A stretch of DNA of 64,000 nt, from positions 48,902-112,901 of the forward strand of contig CAJUDA010000006.1 in the NCBI GenBank assembly GCA_910584875.1, given 5' to 3'. Origin of the DNA: an uncultured Eubacterium sp. Lineage in GTDB: Bacteria; Bacillota; Clostridia; Lachnospirales; Lachnospiraceae. This document shows, piece by piece, positions 8,277 through 15,897 of this stretch (the first letter of the stretch is position 1; every line of letters starts with the position of its first letter). Both the position numbers and the translations under genes were made by a program. Under the pieces are notes generated by a model. It saw only the letters and a list, made by a program, of their open reading frames with translations, had not been told where the DNA came from and made no database searches.

Positions 8277-9121
8277 AAGTGAAAAAAAGATCCCGTATCA
8301 TACAGACAGTCTGTACCGTGACAGGGATATTGTGCGTTGTGGCTCTGTTTGGTGCTGCCATGGTATTTCCGAACTATTATGGCAGAATGTATGACAGAAA
8401 TACATTAAACCATATTGTTTTCACGGATACGAATATTACGACCTATGAGGCATCCTATGATTCTTTTGCGGAGAAACTGCACGCCATCGCAAGAGGGTGG
8501 TCACAGCAGGAAAGTGGTCTGAATGCCGTGCGCACAAATGAACTGGAACAGAGGATGGATCAGGGAGAGCTGACGAAGATCGCAAAGAATGAACTGAATA
8601 AAATGTATAAATTAGGGATTATTCCGGATAAAATCGTCCCGAAGAAAAAAAATCTTACCCAGTGTGAGAGATATACGATATACGAAACAAAGGAGACAGA
8701 TGGGATGAAAGGGATCAGTCTCTGGAAACTGGTGTATGAAAATACGAAACGGAAGACAACGCTGTATCTGGATGAAGAGTATCACAAAATTTACTATCTG
8801 GAACTTTCCTATAAAGAATCAAAAAAGTCAAAAGCATCAACGGATTCGCTGCCGCAATCCGTGCCTGGCGGGAACTATGACAAGGTCAGAGATGCCGCTG
8901 TTTCATCTGTTTATTCGATTGCAGAGTGCTGGCAGGCAATGATACAGTATTATGATATTTCGTCCTATAGGACAGAGCTATATAACAGCTGGGTACAGGA
9001 TGATGTAGTGGCTGTCGTAGAGTTTGACGAGAAATATCAGATAAATTTAATATATGACTGTACACTGGAGGGACTGCCTCTCAGAGTCGGACTGCCATTA
9101 TCTAAAATGATACAGTTCTGA
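8273..9121 (+). CDS. Exported protein of unknown function, kinase-linked
   Basis: A 282-residue protein with a basic start and a single hydrophobic segment (about 9-32), so a signal anchor or secreted protein. No domain was recognised. The GTG start overlaps the kinase stop (GTGA) behind a strong AGGAGGTGAT site, showing tight coupling to the two-component system. It holds the position that the PepSY protein holds in the first block and may have an analogous sensing or effector role. That is inference from context only. Confidence 0.7.
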   Translation: MKVKKRSRIIQTVCTVTGILCVVALFGAAMVFPNYYGRMYDRNTLNHIVFTDTNITTYEASYDSFAEKLHAIARGWSQQESGLNAVRTNELEQRMDQGELTKIAKNELNKMYKLGIIPDKIVPKKKNLTQCERYTIYETKETDGMKGISLWKLVYENTKRKTTLYLDEEYHKIYYLELSYKESKKSKASTDSLPQSVPGGNYDKVRDAAVSSVYSIAECWQAMIQYYDISSYRTELYNSWVQDDVVAVVEFDEKYQINLIYDCTLEGLPLRVGLPLSKMIQF

Positions 9122-9205
9122 TGCGGATTTGTGGGGAATCCGTTACAGAAGACCGCTATACTTATCCTAAGATCAGACAGAGAAACAGGATAAGGAGGAA
9201 TTGTC

Positions 9206-9979
9206 ATGAACGTAAAGCGGTTGATCGGTATCATAATGGGAGTATTGGCGATAGAGGGAAGTATCCTGATCGGAATATCTGTAATATCTTCCGGCAACAG
9301 GGTATATGGGGAGACGGAACAGTCCGGGAAACAAAGCGGGGCGGCAGAAGATAAAAAAGCAAAAAAGAAAGTGAGCCGTACAGGTGAGAAAGAGGCACAG
9401 AACATATATAAAAATAATAAAAAAATACTGGTTCTTGTCAACGTCGCACATGAACTGCCGGAGAATTATGACGCCTCACTGCGGACGATATGTAACGGTC
9501 GGTTGAAAGCATCGGAACGGTTGTATCCGGCACTTGTCGATATGCTGGAAGCGGCAGGAGAGGAGGGGCATCACTACTGGATCGCATCAGCGTGGCGAAG
9601 CCGTGAAAAGCAGCAGAAGCTGGTAGATGAAGATGTACGGGCAGCGATGCAGAAAGGGGCGTCTTATCAGGAAGCATTGAAAGAGACATATAGGGAGACG
9701 ATGCCTGCTGGACACAGTGAACATGAAACGGGGCTTGCCCTGGATATACTTTGCCAGGGAAATCTGCAGATGGACCGCTCGCAGGAAAAGGAGCCGGGGA
9801 ATATCTGGCTGCGTGAGAACAGCTGGCGGTATGGTTTTATTCTCCGATACCCGGAGAAAAAGAAGAAGGTTACGGGGATCCGTTATGAGCCCTGGCATTT
9901 CCGGTATGTCGGGAAAAAAGCGGCTGCTTATATGCATACGCATAATCTGACTCTGGAAGAATTCTGGGAGAGACTATAA
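9206..9979 (+). CDS. VanY-type D-Ala-D-Ala carboxypeptidase (M15B)
   Basis: A 257-residue zinc peptidase that trims the terminal D-Ala of peptidoglycan stem peptides outside the membrane. A signal/anchor segment covers residues ~7-30, followed by a charged linker. The catalytic domain shows SAWRSREKQQ, the zinc motif HETGLALD (H173, D180) and the second metal site EPWHFRYVG (H231). AAGGAGG is well placed before ATG 9206. It lies after two sensor systems and may be under their control. No vanHAX genes are present, so it is more likely cell-wall maintenance than glycopeptide resistance. Confidence 0.9.
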   Translation: MNVKRLIGIIMGVLAIEGSILIGISVISSGNRVYGETEQSGKQSGAAEDKKAKKKVSRTGEKEAQNIYKNNKKILVLVNVAHELPENYDASLRTICNGRLKASERLYPALVDMLEAAGEEGHHYWIASAWRSREKQQKLVDEDVRAAMQKGASYQEALKETYRETMPAGHSEHETGLALDILCQGNLQMDRSQEKEPGNIWLRENSWRYGFILRYPEKKKKVTGIRYEPWHFRYVGKKAAAYMHTHNLTLEEFWERL

Positions 9980-9994
9980 AAAGGATAAAAGAAT

Positions 9995-10020
9995 AAAGCG
10001 CCGGAACTTCACGGCGCTTT
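9995..10020. terminator. Bidirectional intrinsic terminator
   Basis: Stem AAAGCGCCG/CGGCGCTTT (9 bp) with an 8-nt loop, with A and T tracts on either side. It separates the convergent VanY gene and the minus-strand DUF3892 gene, whose stop codon lies inside the stem. Confidence 0.85.
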
Positions 10021-10302
10021 TATCGTGGGGAGGGAAGACAGATTATTTCCCTCGGTATCATCCGGGATGGATTTCAGATATTCGGTATCTTTGTTGTGTG
10101 CGATCCCCACTCCGCGGATTCCGCCAGAGCGTGCGAGGGCGACTCCCTCCGAGCGGCTGACGATCCGTTCATCAGACAGCTGATAACCGGATATCCTGCC
10201 GTGATCTTTCACCAGTCCGGTGATCGTAACGGCATCTTTGTCCGGTGTGGGGATATCATCCATAGCGAGCTTTGGCAGTTCAGATCTCAAAGAATCTCTC
10301 AT
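10009..10302 (-). CDS. DUF3892 domain protein
   Basis: A 97-residue protein. The core ITGLVKDHGRISGYQLSDE..VSRSEGVALARSGGIRGVGI resembles DUF3892, a small domain of unknown function found in many Firmicutes. GGAGGT precedes its ATG at a good distance. It follows the IbrA/IbrB-like pair on the same strand after ~75 bp and may be the third gene of that transcript. Nothing in the sequence suggests an enzymatic role. Confidence 0.7.
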   Translation of the reverse strand: MRDSLRSELPKLAMDDIPTPDKDAVTITGLVKDHGRISGYQLSDERIVSRSEGVALARSGGIRGVGIAHNKDTEYLKSIPDDTEGNNLSSLPTIKAP

Positions 10303-10376
10303 ACGTTGCTTACCTCCAGATTTGTTATATACTGTTGTATGCTCTTAGTATGAACAGATCGCGAAAATATATGTTT

Positions 10377-10904
10377 TTAATTTTCTTCTTCTTCAGCCGG
10401 CTGCCAGGCATTTCCAAATTTGATATCACGAAACAGTGCGGTCAGTCCCGTGATCTGCTTGAGCCGCAGGATCTCATCCCTGTCCATTCCTAGATGTTTA
10501 GAAATCCATGCGTCGGAACGTCCTATTTCATGAAGTTCTTTTATGATATTGCTCATCAGTTCTACATTATGGCTTCCTCTCGCCCGGTTGTGGCGGATCG
10601 TACTCGCCATCCGGTGGTCGATCGGTTTGTCAATGACCGATACTGGGAGCATTCCCTGTTCCCGTTCATAGATATCCGGATAATCCAGCATGATACGGTA
10701 ACGGTGAAATCCGTCTACAATAATATAAGTATCATTTTTTACAGAATGATAACATACGATCGGCATGGTATATCCGTCTTCCCGAACACTTTCATAAAGA
10801 AGCTTCATCTCTGGCGGGGCGACGGCATTGGGGTTGTATGTATTTGGTTTGATTTTTTCGATCGGTACAGCGATGACGTTGTATACCGGACTTTTCTGAT
10901 TCAT
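10377..10904 (-). CDS. ibrB: ParB-like protein, IbrB type
   Basis: A 175-residue ParB/Srx-fold protein. The N-terminal ParB domain contains VPIEKIKPNTYNPN (residues 13-26), the nucleotide-box-like DGFHRYR (64-70) and IRHNRARG (103-110). A helix-turn-helix-like stretch follows (about 126-152, DAWISKHLGMDRDEILRLKQ). It ends in an acidic tail. Its ATG overlaps the stop of the PAPS-reductase-like gene (10901-10904), as in the E. coli ibrA-ibrB pair, where both proteins activate Eib surface-protein genes. Plasmid partition is unlikely: there is no parA, and the partner gene is conserved instead. Confidence 0.82.
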   Translation of the reverse strand: MNQKSPVYNVIAVPIEKIKPNTYNPNAVAPPEMKLLYESVREDGYTMPIVCYHSVKNDTYIIVDGFHRYRIMLDYPDIYEREQGMLPVSVIDKPIDHRMASTIRHNRARGSHNVELMSNIIKELHEIGRSDAWISKHLGMDRDEILRLKQITGLTALFRDIKFGNAWQPAEEEEN

Positions 10905-12226
10905 GAGTCAAGATCCTCCAGTCCTTTGTATTTTGATTTAATGATATCGATCCGTTTTTGCTGTTGTCTTGTAAGACCAAATCCCATAAAGCGGCATATA
11001 TGGTCATTTTTCAGGATACAGAAACACATCCGCTTCCAGCTTGGTATGTCTTTGGTAGATTTGATGTCATCGGTATCATCTGGGATTTTATCGAGAAAGA
11101 TGATCCGTGATTTTTTGTCAAGGGTATAATTTGACACACCGTTCCGTTTGATGTTGTAACCGTGTTCTTCCAGTTCAGCAATGGTTTCCTCGTCCAGACC
11201 GCCTCCGGTATTGTGCCAGAAGTGAATGGAAGAGTTGAATTTCCTGACATAATTATTCCGGATCCGTATGGGCAGGGTTTCCAACAGAAACTGGGTATAG
11301 GATTTCCATGTATGCCCTTCCGGGAGAGTGATGCTGCGGTATCCCATTGCCTTTGATCTGCCATAGATGGCAGCAAAGTTAGCACCCTGTACGCGTCCCA
11401 CCAGCTTGCTCCAGATCTGGGGGTCGATCACCCGGTAGAGATTCAGGCTGTCCTTGGAGTAATCATTAAAGGGAGATGCCACGCGCATCTGGGAAACCTG
11501 CAGTCCTGCCATGTGGTACAGGTCGTACAGATGGTTGTAATCATAGTGGAAGACGGCATTGGCGTGCCATACATCATTCAGAGACCAGTCATACATCGGG
11601 GAGGCGCACCAGACGTCGCTGAACTGTTTGCTGATCCAGCACTGTTTTTTGTAACCATATTTTTTGTTCAGAAATCCGCTGTAACGATGCATGGATTCGT
11701 CGGCGCGCATCCCGAGCAGACAGACTGTTTTTTTGTTGCCGTGGGACATTTTGTACCACCGGCTGAACTGTTTTGCCAGGTCTTCCTGGTGCATCCGGTA
11801 GCGGTAAGTAGTGATGGGGTTGTGATCCAGATTGATCACATAATCATATTCCGGCATCGGACGTACCCATGCTTCCTTTTTTGTGTCATCCCAGGGGTAC
11901 CAGAACATCTCATAGCTGCTCACAGCAGTACGGGTCGCCATGGGAAGACAGACCCAGTATGGTTCCACATCGTCTTTGAGCTTTGCATAAGTTCTCTCGA
12001 TATATTCTGTCGTCACGGTGTATTGTGCCTCAAAATCCTGATGAAAGAGTCCTATTTTCTTTCTGGGGTAATGTTCTTTCTGGTAATCCAGTACAAGATT
12101 TAAGAGGAGTCCACTGTCTTTTCCACCGGAAAAGGACAGATAGATATTGTCGAATTCTTCAAAAATAAAGTGCAGCCGTTCCTGTAGGGCATCATAAACA
12201 TTTTGCGCTACATATTGTTTTATCAT
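10901..12226 (-). CDS. ibrA: PAPS-reductase-like DUF3440 protein, IbrA type
   Basis: A 441-residue member of the adenine-nucleotide alpha-hydrolase superfamily. The PP-loop SGGKDS is at residues 33-38, and GMRADES follows in the middle region. The C-terminal half matches DUF3440. Real PAPS reductases activate sulfate; this family, with DndC relatives, more likely adenylates or thiolates another substrate, which is unknown. AGGAGG precedes ATG 12226. It is translated just ahead of the ParB-like partner with a four-base overlap. A promoter with operator-like half-sites lies at 12267-12301. Confidence 0.85.
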   Translation of the reverse strand: MIKQYVAQNVYDALQERLHFIFEEFDNIYLSFSGGKDSGLLLNLVLDYQKEHYPRKKIGLFHQDFEAQYTVTTEYIERTYAKLKDDVEPYWVCLPMATRTAVSSYEMFWYPWDDTKKEAWVRPMPEYDYVINLDHNPITTYRYRMHQEDLAKQFSRWYKMSHGNKKTVCLLGMRADESMHRYSGFLNKKYGYKKQCWISKQFSDVWCASPMYDWSLNDVWHANAVFHYDYNHLYDLYHMAGLQVSQMRVASPFNDYSKDSLNLYRVIDPQIWSKLVGRVQGANFAAIYGRSKAMGYRSITLPEGHTWKSYTQFLLETLPIRIRNNYVRKFNSSIHFWHNTGGGLDEETIAELEEHGYNIKRNGVSNYTLDKKSRIIFLDKIPDDTDDIKSTKDIPSWKRMCFCILKNDHICRFMGFGLTRQQQKRIDIIKSKYKGLEDLDS

Positions 12227-12266
12227 GGGAAATGCCTCCTGTATTGTGTCATAAAAATTCCAGTTA

Positions 12267-12291
12267 ATGGTAAATATACCATATTATGGTA
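12267..12291. promoter_or_regulatory. Candidate operator with ATGGTA half-sites
   Basis: A perfect inverted repeat ATGGTA-aata-TACCAT (12267-12282) followed by a third half-site ATGGTA (12286-12291). It covers the -10 and spacer of the minus-strand promoter. A further ATGGTA lies at 12349-12354 before the cation transporter gene. The arrangement suits a repressor, possibly of both divergent genes. Confidence 0.55.
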
Positions 12292-12301
12292 AAATTTTCA
12301 A
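12273..12301 (-). promoter_or_regulatory. Sigma-A promoter of the ibrAB-like operon
   Basis: On the minus strand, TTGAAA (12301-12296), a 17-nt spacer and TATATT (12278-12273). The start codon of the PAPS-reductase-like gene is about 50 bp downstream. Confidence 0.65.
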
Positions 12302-12384
12302 GGAAGAGGTTGTGGTTTCTCCTCTATGGTTGTATTTCTCCGGCGTTTATGGTAAGGTAGTAGGAAACGGAGGGATATGGGGTT

Positions 12385-13281
12385 ATGGCAGACGAAGAAA
12401 AGGTTGCGATGAGAGTATCGCGGAACAGTATTTTTGTCAATGTGTTTCTGGCGGTGGCAAAACTGATCGCCGGTGTGATCGGTCATTCCAGTGCCATGGT
12501 ATCGGATGCGGTGCATTCTGCGTCAGATGTTTTTAGTACGGTTGTTGTGATGATCGGGGTGAAGATCGCAAACAGGGAATCCGATGATAATCATCCTTAT
12601 GGCCATGAGCGGCTGGAGAGTGTGGCATCCCTGCTCCTTGCCGTCCTGCTCGCTGTCACCGGTATTGGCATCGGTTATCAGGGGGTTCGGACGATCATTG
12701 CAGGAACAGAGGGCAGTCATATCGTGATACCAACGGCACTGCCTCTGGCAGCGGCAGTTATATCAATTCTTATCAAAGAGGGGATGTACTGGTATACGAT
12801 CCGTGCGGCCGTCTCGATCAATTCGGGCGCACTAAAAGCGGATGCCTGGCATCACCGTTCCGATGCCATGTCTTCGATCGGCAGTTTTATCGGTATACTG
12901 GGGGCGAAGATCGGATATCCGATCCTTGACCCGATTGCCAGTGTAGTTATCTGTGTTTTTATACTGAAGGCAGCTTTTGATATTTCCAGGGATGCGGTGG
13001 GAAAGATGACAGATGAAGCATGCGATGATAAAATGGTGGAGGCTGTCAAAGGTGTGGTAAAAAGGCAGCAGGGTGTGATCAGGCTGGATGATATTAAGAC
13101 AAGGATGTTTGGCAATAAGGCTTATGTAGATATCGAGATCAGTGTGGACGGGGACATGAATCTGAGGGAGGCACACCGTATTGCTGAGCGCGTGCATGAA
13201 CAGGTAGAAAAAAATTTCCCTTCTGTCAAACACTGTATGGTCCATGTCAATCCTTATGGAGAAATGGATGCCAATTCATAG
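12385..13281 (+). CDS. Cation diffusion facilitator transporter
   Basis: A 298-residue CDF-family metal/proton antiporter. The metal-binding pairs of the membrane domain are visible as DAVHSASD (TM2) and DAWHHRSD (TM5). Six membrane segments cover residues ~15-200. The C-terminal cytoplasmic domain (about 205-298) ends with KHCMVHVNP, typical of the ferredoxin-like CDF tail. GGAGGG lies 10 nt before ATG. The H/D TM2-TM5 pattern is compatible with Zn, Fe or Mn; the metal cannot be decided from sequence. Confidence 0.92.
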   Translation: MADEEKVAMRVSRNSIFVNVFLAVAKLIAGVIGHSSAMVSDAVHSASDVFSTVVVMIGVKIANRESDDNHPYGHERLESVASLLLAVLLAVTGIGIGYQGVRTIIAGTEGSHIVIPTALPLAAAVISILIKEGMYWYTIRAAVSINSGALKADAWHHRSDAMSSIGSFIGILGAKIGYPILDPIASVVICVFILKAAFDISRDAVGKMTDEACDDKMVEAVKGVVKRQQGVIRLDDIKTRMFGNKAYVDIEISVDGDMNLREAHRIAERVHEQVEKNFPSVKHCMVHVNPYGEMDANS

Positions 13282-13343
13282 ATCGTTCACAAATATGGTG
13301 TAGTATTACAGATTATAATAATCAGGATAAGGATGTGATATAC

Positions 13344-13751
13344 ATGAATTGGCTGAGAAGATTTATGTATGGGAGATATGGCAATGACCAGCTGTCCACA
13401 TTTCTATTTGTATTTTATCTGATTCTTGTTGTCTTTCAGATGATATTCAGGAATTCAGCAGCAGGGAGAGTTCTGATGCTGCTGAGTTATGTCGTGGTAC
13501 TGGCATATTTTTTCCGCTGTTTCTCAAAAAATATATACAAAAGGCAGAGGGAGAACCAGAGGTTTCTGCAGTTATGGAATCCAGTGAGAAACTATTTTAA
13601 ATACTGGAAGAGGAAGATACAGGAAAGAAACAGCACGAAAAAATTATTCCGCTGTCCCAAATGCCACCAGACGATACGGGTTCCGAGGGGAAAAGGAAAG
13701 ATCGCCATTACCTGCCCGAAATGCCGCAGCGAATTTGTAAAACGGACCTGA
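13344..13751 (+). CDS. Small membrane protein with C-terminal zinc ribbon
   Basis: A 135-residue protein. Two adjacent hydrophobic stretches (residues ~17-55, FLFVFYLILVVFQMIF and LMLLSYVVVLAYFF) are followed by a basic linker and a zinc ribbon with CPKCHQTIRVPRG and ITCPKCRSEF. ATG 13344 was chosen because AAGGA is 10 nt upstream; the in-frame GTG at 13335 is too close to it. It lies 15 bp before the DUF5685 gene, so the two are probably co-transcribed. The function is unknown. Confidence 0.8.
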   Translation: MNWLRRFMYGRYGNDQLSTFLFVFYLILVVFQMIFRNSAAGRVLMLLSYVVVLAYFFRCFSKNIYKRQRENQRFLQLWNPVRNYFKYWKRKIQERNSTKKLFRCPKCHQTIRVPRGKGKIAITCPKCRSEFVKRT

Positions 13752-13766
13752 TAGTAGGAGACAATA

Positions 13767-14588
13767 ATGTTTGGTTATGTGACGGCGAATAAACCAGAGA
13801 TGAAGATGCGTGAATTTGCGCGTTATAAAGGATTTTACTGCGGATTGTGCAGACAGCTCCACAAAAATCATGGAAGACTGGGTCAGCTTACCCTTACGTA
13901 TGATATGACGTTTCTGGTCCTCCTGCTCAGTTCATTGTATGAACCGGAGACAAAAGAATGGAAGAAACGCTGTCTGATCCATCCGGCAAAAAAGCAGTTT
14001 ATGCTGACCAATGAAGTTACGGATTACGCCTCGGATATGAATATCCTGCTGACACACGACCACTTCCGCGATGACTGGGAGGATGAAAAAAAATTATCCG
14101 CATTTCTGGGTATGAAGGTATTTGCCAGAAAGAAAAAGCGTATGATAAAGAAGTATCCGAGACAGGCAGAGGCAGTAGAACGGGCATTGTCAGAGCTGTC
14201 AGAGAGGGAGCGGGAGAATTGCCGGGATATTGATGCAGCAGCCCGTCCTTTTGGAAACCTGATGGCGGAGCTTTTTGTGTGGAGAGAGGATCCGTTTCAG
14301 AATATTCTGCGTCAGTTTGGATTTTATCTGGGGAAATTTATTTATATGATGGATGCCTGTATGGATGTGGAACAGGATAAAAAGAATAACTGTTATAATC
14401 CTTTTTTAGACGAATATGGGGAAGACGGTTTTGCCGAAAAGATCCACCGGATCCTGGAAGGGACGCTTCATATGGCGGTCGCTGAATTTGAAAAGCTGCC
14501 GTGTGAACAGGATCTGGCGATTCTCCGTAATATATTATATGAAGGGGTATGGACAAAATACGAAAGGAAACAAAATCATGATGAATGA
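13767..14588 (+). CDS. DUF5685 family protein
   Basis: A 273-residue protein starting MFGYVTANKPEMKMREF and containing FYCGLCRQLHKNHG, a CxxC near residue 30. These features fit DUF5685, a family of unknown function. The middle is charged and alpha-helical; FYLGKFIYMMDACMDVEQD near residues 190-210 resembles the Asp-rich helices of all-helical isoprenoid-type proteins, which is only suggestive. It overlaps the following J-domain gene by 11 bases, an arrangement that implies a joint function. Confidence 0.78.
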   Translation: MFGYVTANKPEMKMREFARYKGFYCGLCRQLHKNHGRLGQLTLTYDMTFLVLLLSSLYEPETKEWKKRCLIHPAKKQFMLTNEVTDYASDMNILLTHDHFRDDWEDEKKLSAFLGMKVFARKKKRMIKKYPRQAEAVERALSELSERERENCRDIDAAARPFGNLMAELFVWREDPFQNILRQFGFYLGKFIYMMDACMDVEQDKKNNCYNPFLDEYGEDGFAEKIHRILEGTLHMAVAEFEKLPCEQDLAILRNILYEGVWTKYERKQNHDE

Positions 14589-15237
14589 TCCATATAGTGT
14601 GCTCGGTGTTACCAGAGGTGCCACAGACCGGGAGATCAAAAAAGCATACCGGGAAATGAGCCGCAAGTATCATCCGGATTCTTATTCCGATGACAGCCAG
14701 AAAAGATGGGCAGAGGGGAAGTTCCGGGAGGTACAGGAGGCATATAACCAGATCGTGGATGAAAGGTCCGGGAAAACACAGCAGAATTATGGCGGTTATG
14801 GAAGTGGACAGCAGAGTTATTCCGAGGAGGACCAGCATCTGATGGCAGCGATGAATTATATCCGTGCCCGTCGTTACAATGAAGCCATTAATGTCCTGAA
14901 TGCGATGGAAAACCGCAGTGCCAGATGGTATTATTTCAGTTCCTATGCCAATATGGGGCTGGGGAATAATGTCGTGGCGGTTGACTATGCCAAACGTGCG
15001 GTAGAGATGGATCCCGGCAATCAGGAATATGCACAGTATTACCAGCAGCTGCAGAACGGAGGGTCAGCATTTGGAGGCAGCCCCTTTGGCGGCGGGTATG
15101 GAGGCTATGGTGGTTATGGCGGTTATGGACGCTATGGCGGTGGTGATTCCTGCGGTACAGGAAATCTCTGTTGTGACCTGTGGTGTGCGGATACCCTTTG
15201 TGAATGTATGGGAGGCGATTTGTGCGCATGTATGTAA
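14578..15237 (+). CDS. J-domain protein with Gly/Tyr-rich and Cys-rich tail
   Basis: A 219-residue DnaJ-like co-chaperone. The J-domain (residues ~3-68) has the HPD motif in YHPDSYSDDSQ. A TPR-like helical stretch follows (about 85-150, MNYIRARRYNEAINVL). Then comes a Gly/Tyr repeat region (GGYGGYGGYGGYGRYGGG) and a tail with eight cysteines in about 30 residues (CGTGNLCCDLWCADTLCECM). There is no DnaJ zinc-finger or substrate domain. AAGGA is 8 nt before ATG 14578. The Cys-rich tail could bind a metal or be a client-like segment; both are inference. Confidence 0.85.
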   Translation: MMNDPYSVLGVTRGATDREIKKAYREMSRKYHPDSYSDDSQKRWAEGKFREVQEAYNQIVDERSGKTQQNYGGYGSGQQSYSEEDQHLMAAMNYIRARRYNEAINVLNAMENRSARWYYFSSYANMGLGNNVVAVDYAKRAVEMDPGNQEYAQYYQQLQNGGSAFGGSPFGGGYGGYGGYGGYGRYGGGDSCGTGNLCCDLWCADTLCECMGGDLCACM

Positions 15238-15764
15238 AAAGGATTACGATATTAGGCATGATGGCAGCATTGAGCACAGTATTAACTGTGCTTGGTACTG
15301 TCATTTCTGTAAATACTGTATTTTTTACGGCAGCGGCAGCCTTTTTGGTAGGGATTGCCGTGATCTCCTATGGCATGGGGACAGGAACTGTGTACCTTTG
15401 TGTCTGTGCCGCCCTTGATTTTTTTGTGAATCCCAATCGATTACATGTTTTTCTGTACCTTGCCCTGGCTGTCTATATCCTGATCTGCGAGGGAAGTTAC
15501 CGGGGGATGGCTAAGATGCCTGCCGGAAGAAAAAAGGAGTGGCTGCACCGGCTTATACGCTTTTTGGTATTCGCTGTCCTGTATGTCCTTCTGCTTCTCT
15601 TTCTGCCCCAGCTTCTGGTATCGGATAAACTGTTTACCAGACAATGGTTCCTTCCTGTCATGCTTGGGGTGGGGGTAGTAGTCTGGATTATTTATGATTT
15701 TGCTTATCTGGAAGCCAAAAAGTGGATGACTTCCAGATTTTCGACACTTTTCCATCCTGACTGA
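15222..15764 (+). CDS. Integral membrane protein, unknown function
   Basis: A 180-residue protein, mostly hydrophobic, with about five membrane helices (for example FFTAAAAFLVGIAVISYGMG and FLVFAVLYVLLLLFL). GTG 15222 has GGAGG 6 nt upstream; ATG 15228 is possible. It overlaps the J-domain gene by 16 bases and is the last gene of the zinc ribbon/DUF5685/J-domain cluster. No family was recognised. Confidence 0.7.
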   Translation: MRMYVKRITILGMMAALSTVLTVLGTVISVNTVFFTAAAAFLVGIAVISYGMGTGTVYLCVCAALDFFVNPNRLHVFLYLALAVYILICEGSYRGMAKMPAGRKKEWLHRLIRFLVFAVLYVLLLLFLPQLLVSDKLFTRQWFLPVMLGVGVVVWIIYDFAYLEAKKWMTSRFSTLFHPD

Positions 15765-15806
15765 TGTGGTTTACATAATTCTCAGATGTGGTTTTTATTG
15801 CCACGA

Positions 15807-15845
15807 TTGACTTTGCCGTCGGTAGGCGGTATACTATTTGAATAG
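15807..15845 (+). promoter_or_regulatory. fabH promoter with overlapping inverted repeat
   Basis: TTGACT (15807-15812), a 17-nt spacer and TATACT (15830-15835), a near-consensus sigma-A promoter. The inverted repeat CTATTTGAATAG (15834-15845) overlaps the -10 and start site and is a candidate site for a lipid-responsive repressor; its identity is unknown. Confidence 0.75.
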
Positions 15846-15897
15846 TTAGGTCAACGGTATTGTTGCCCCAGATCAGATAGTGAGGAGAGCATGAAAT

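Noticed and set aside
3021..9979. Vancomycin resistance cluster (VanR/S/Y with VanZ elsewhere)
   Set aside because: No vanH, ligase or vanX genes; VanY and VanZ families are common housekeeping envelope proteins in Clostridia.
10377..10904. Chromosome or plasmid partition ParB
   Set aside because: Short protein, no ParA neighbour and no parS-like site seen; coupling to the DUF3440 gene indicates the IbrB type.
11513..12103. 196-codon plus-strand frame opposite the PAPS-reductase-like gene
   Set aside because: No ribosome site and no family resemblance; the opposite strand has a fully motif-supported gene.
15075..15155. Gly/Tyr codon repeat in the J-domain gene as a DNA tandem repeat locus
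   Set aside because: It is a short in-frame low-complexity coding segment without exact unit conservation.
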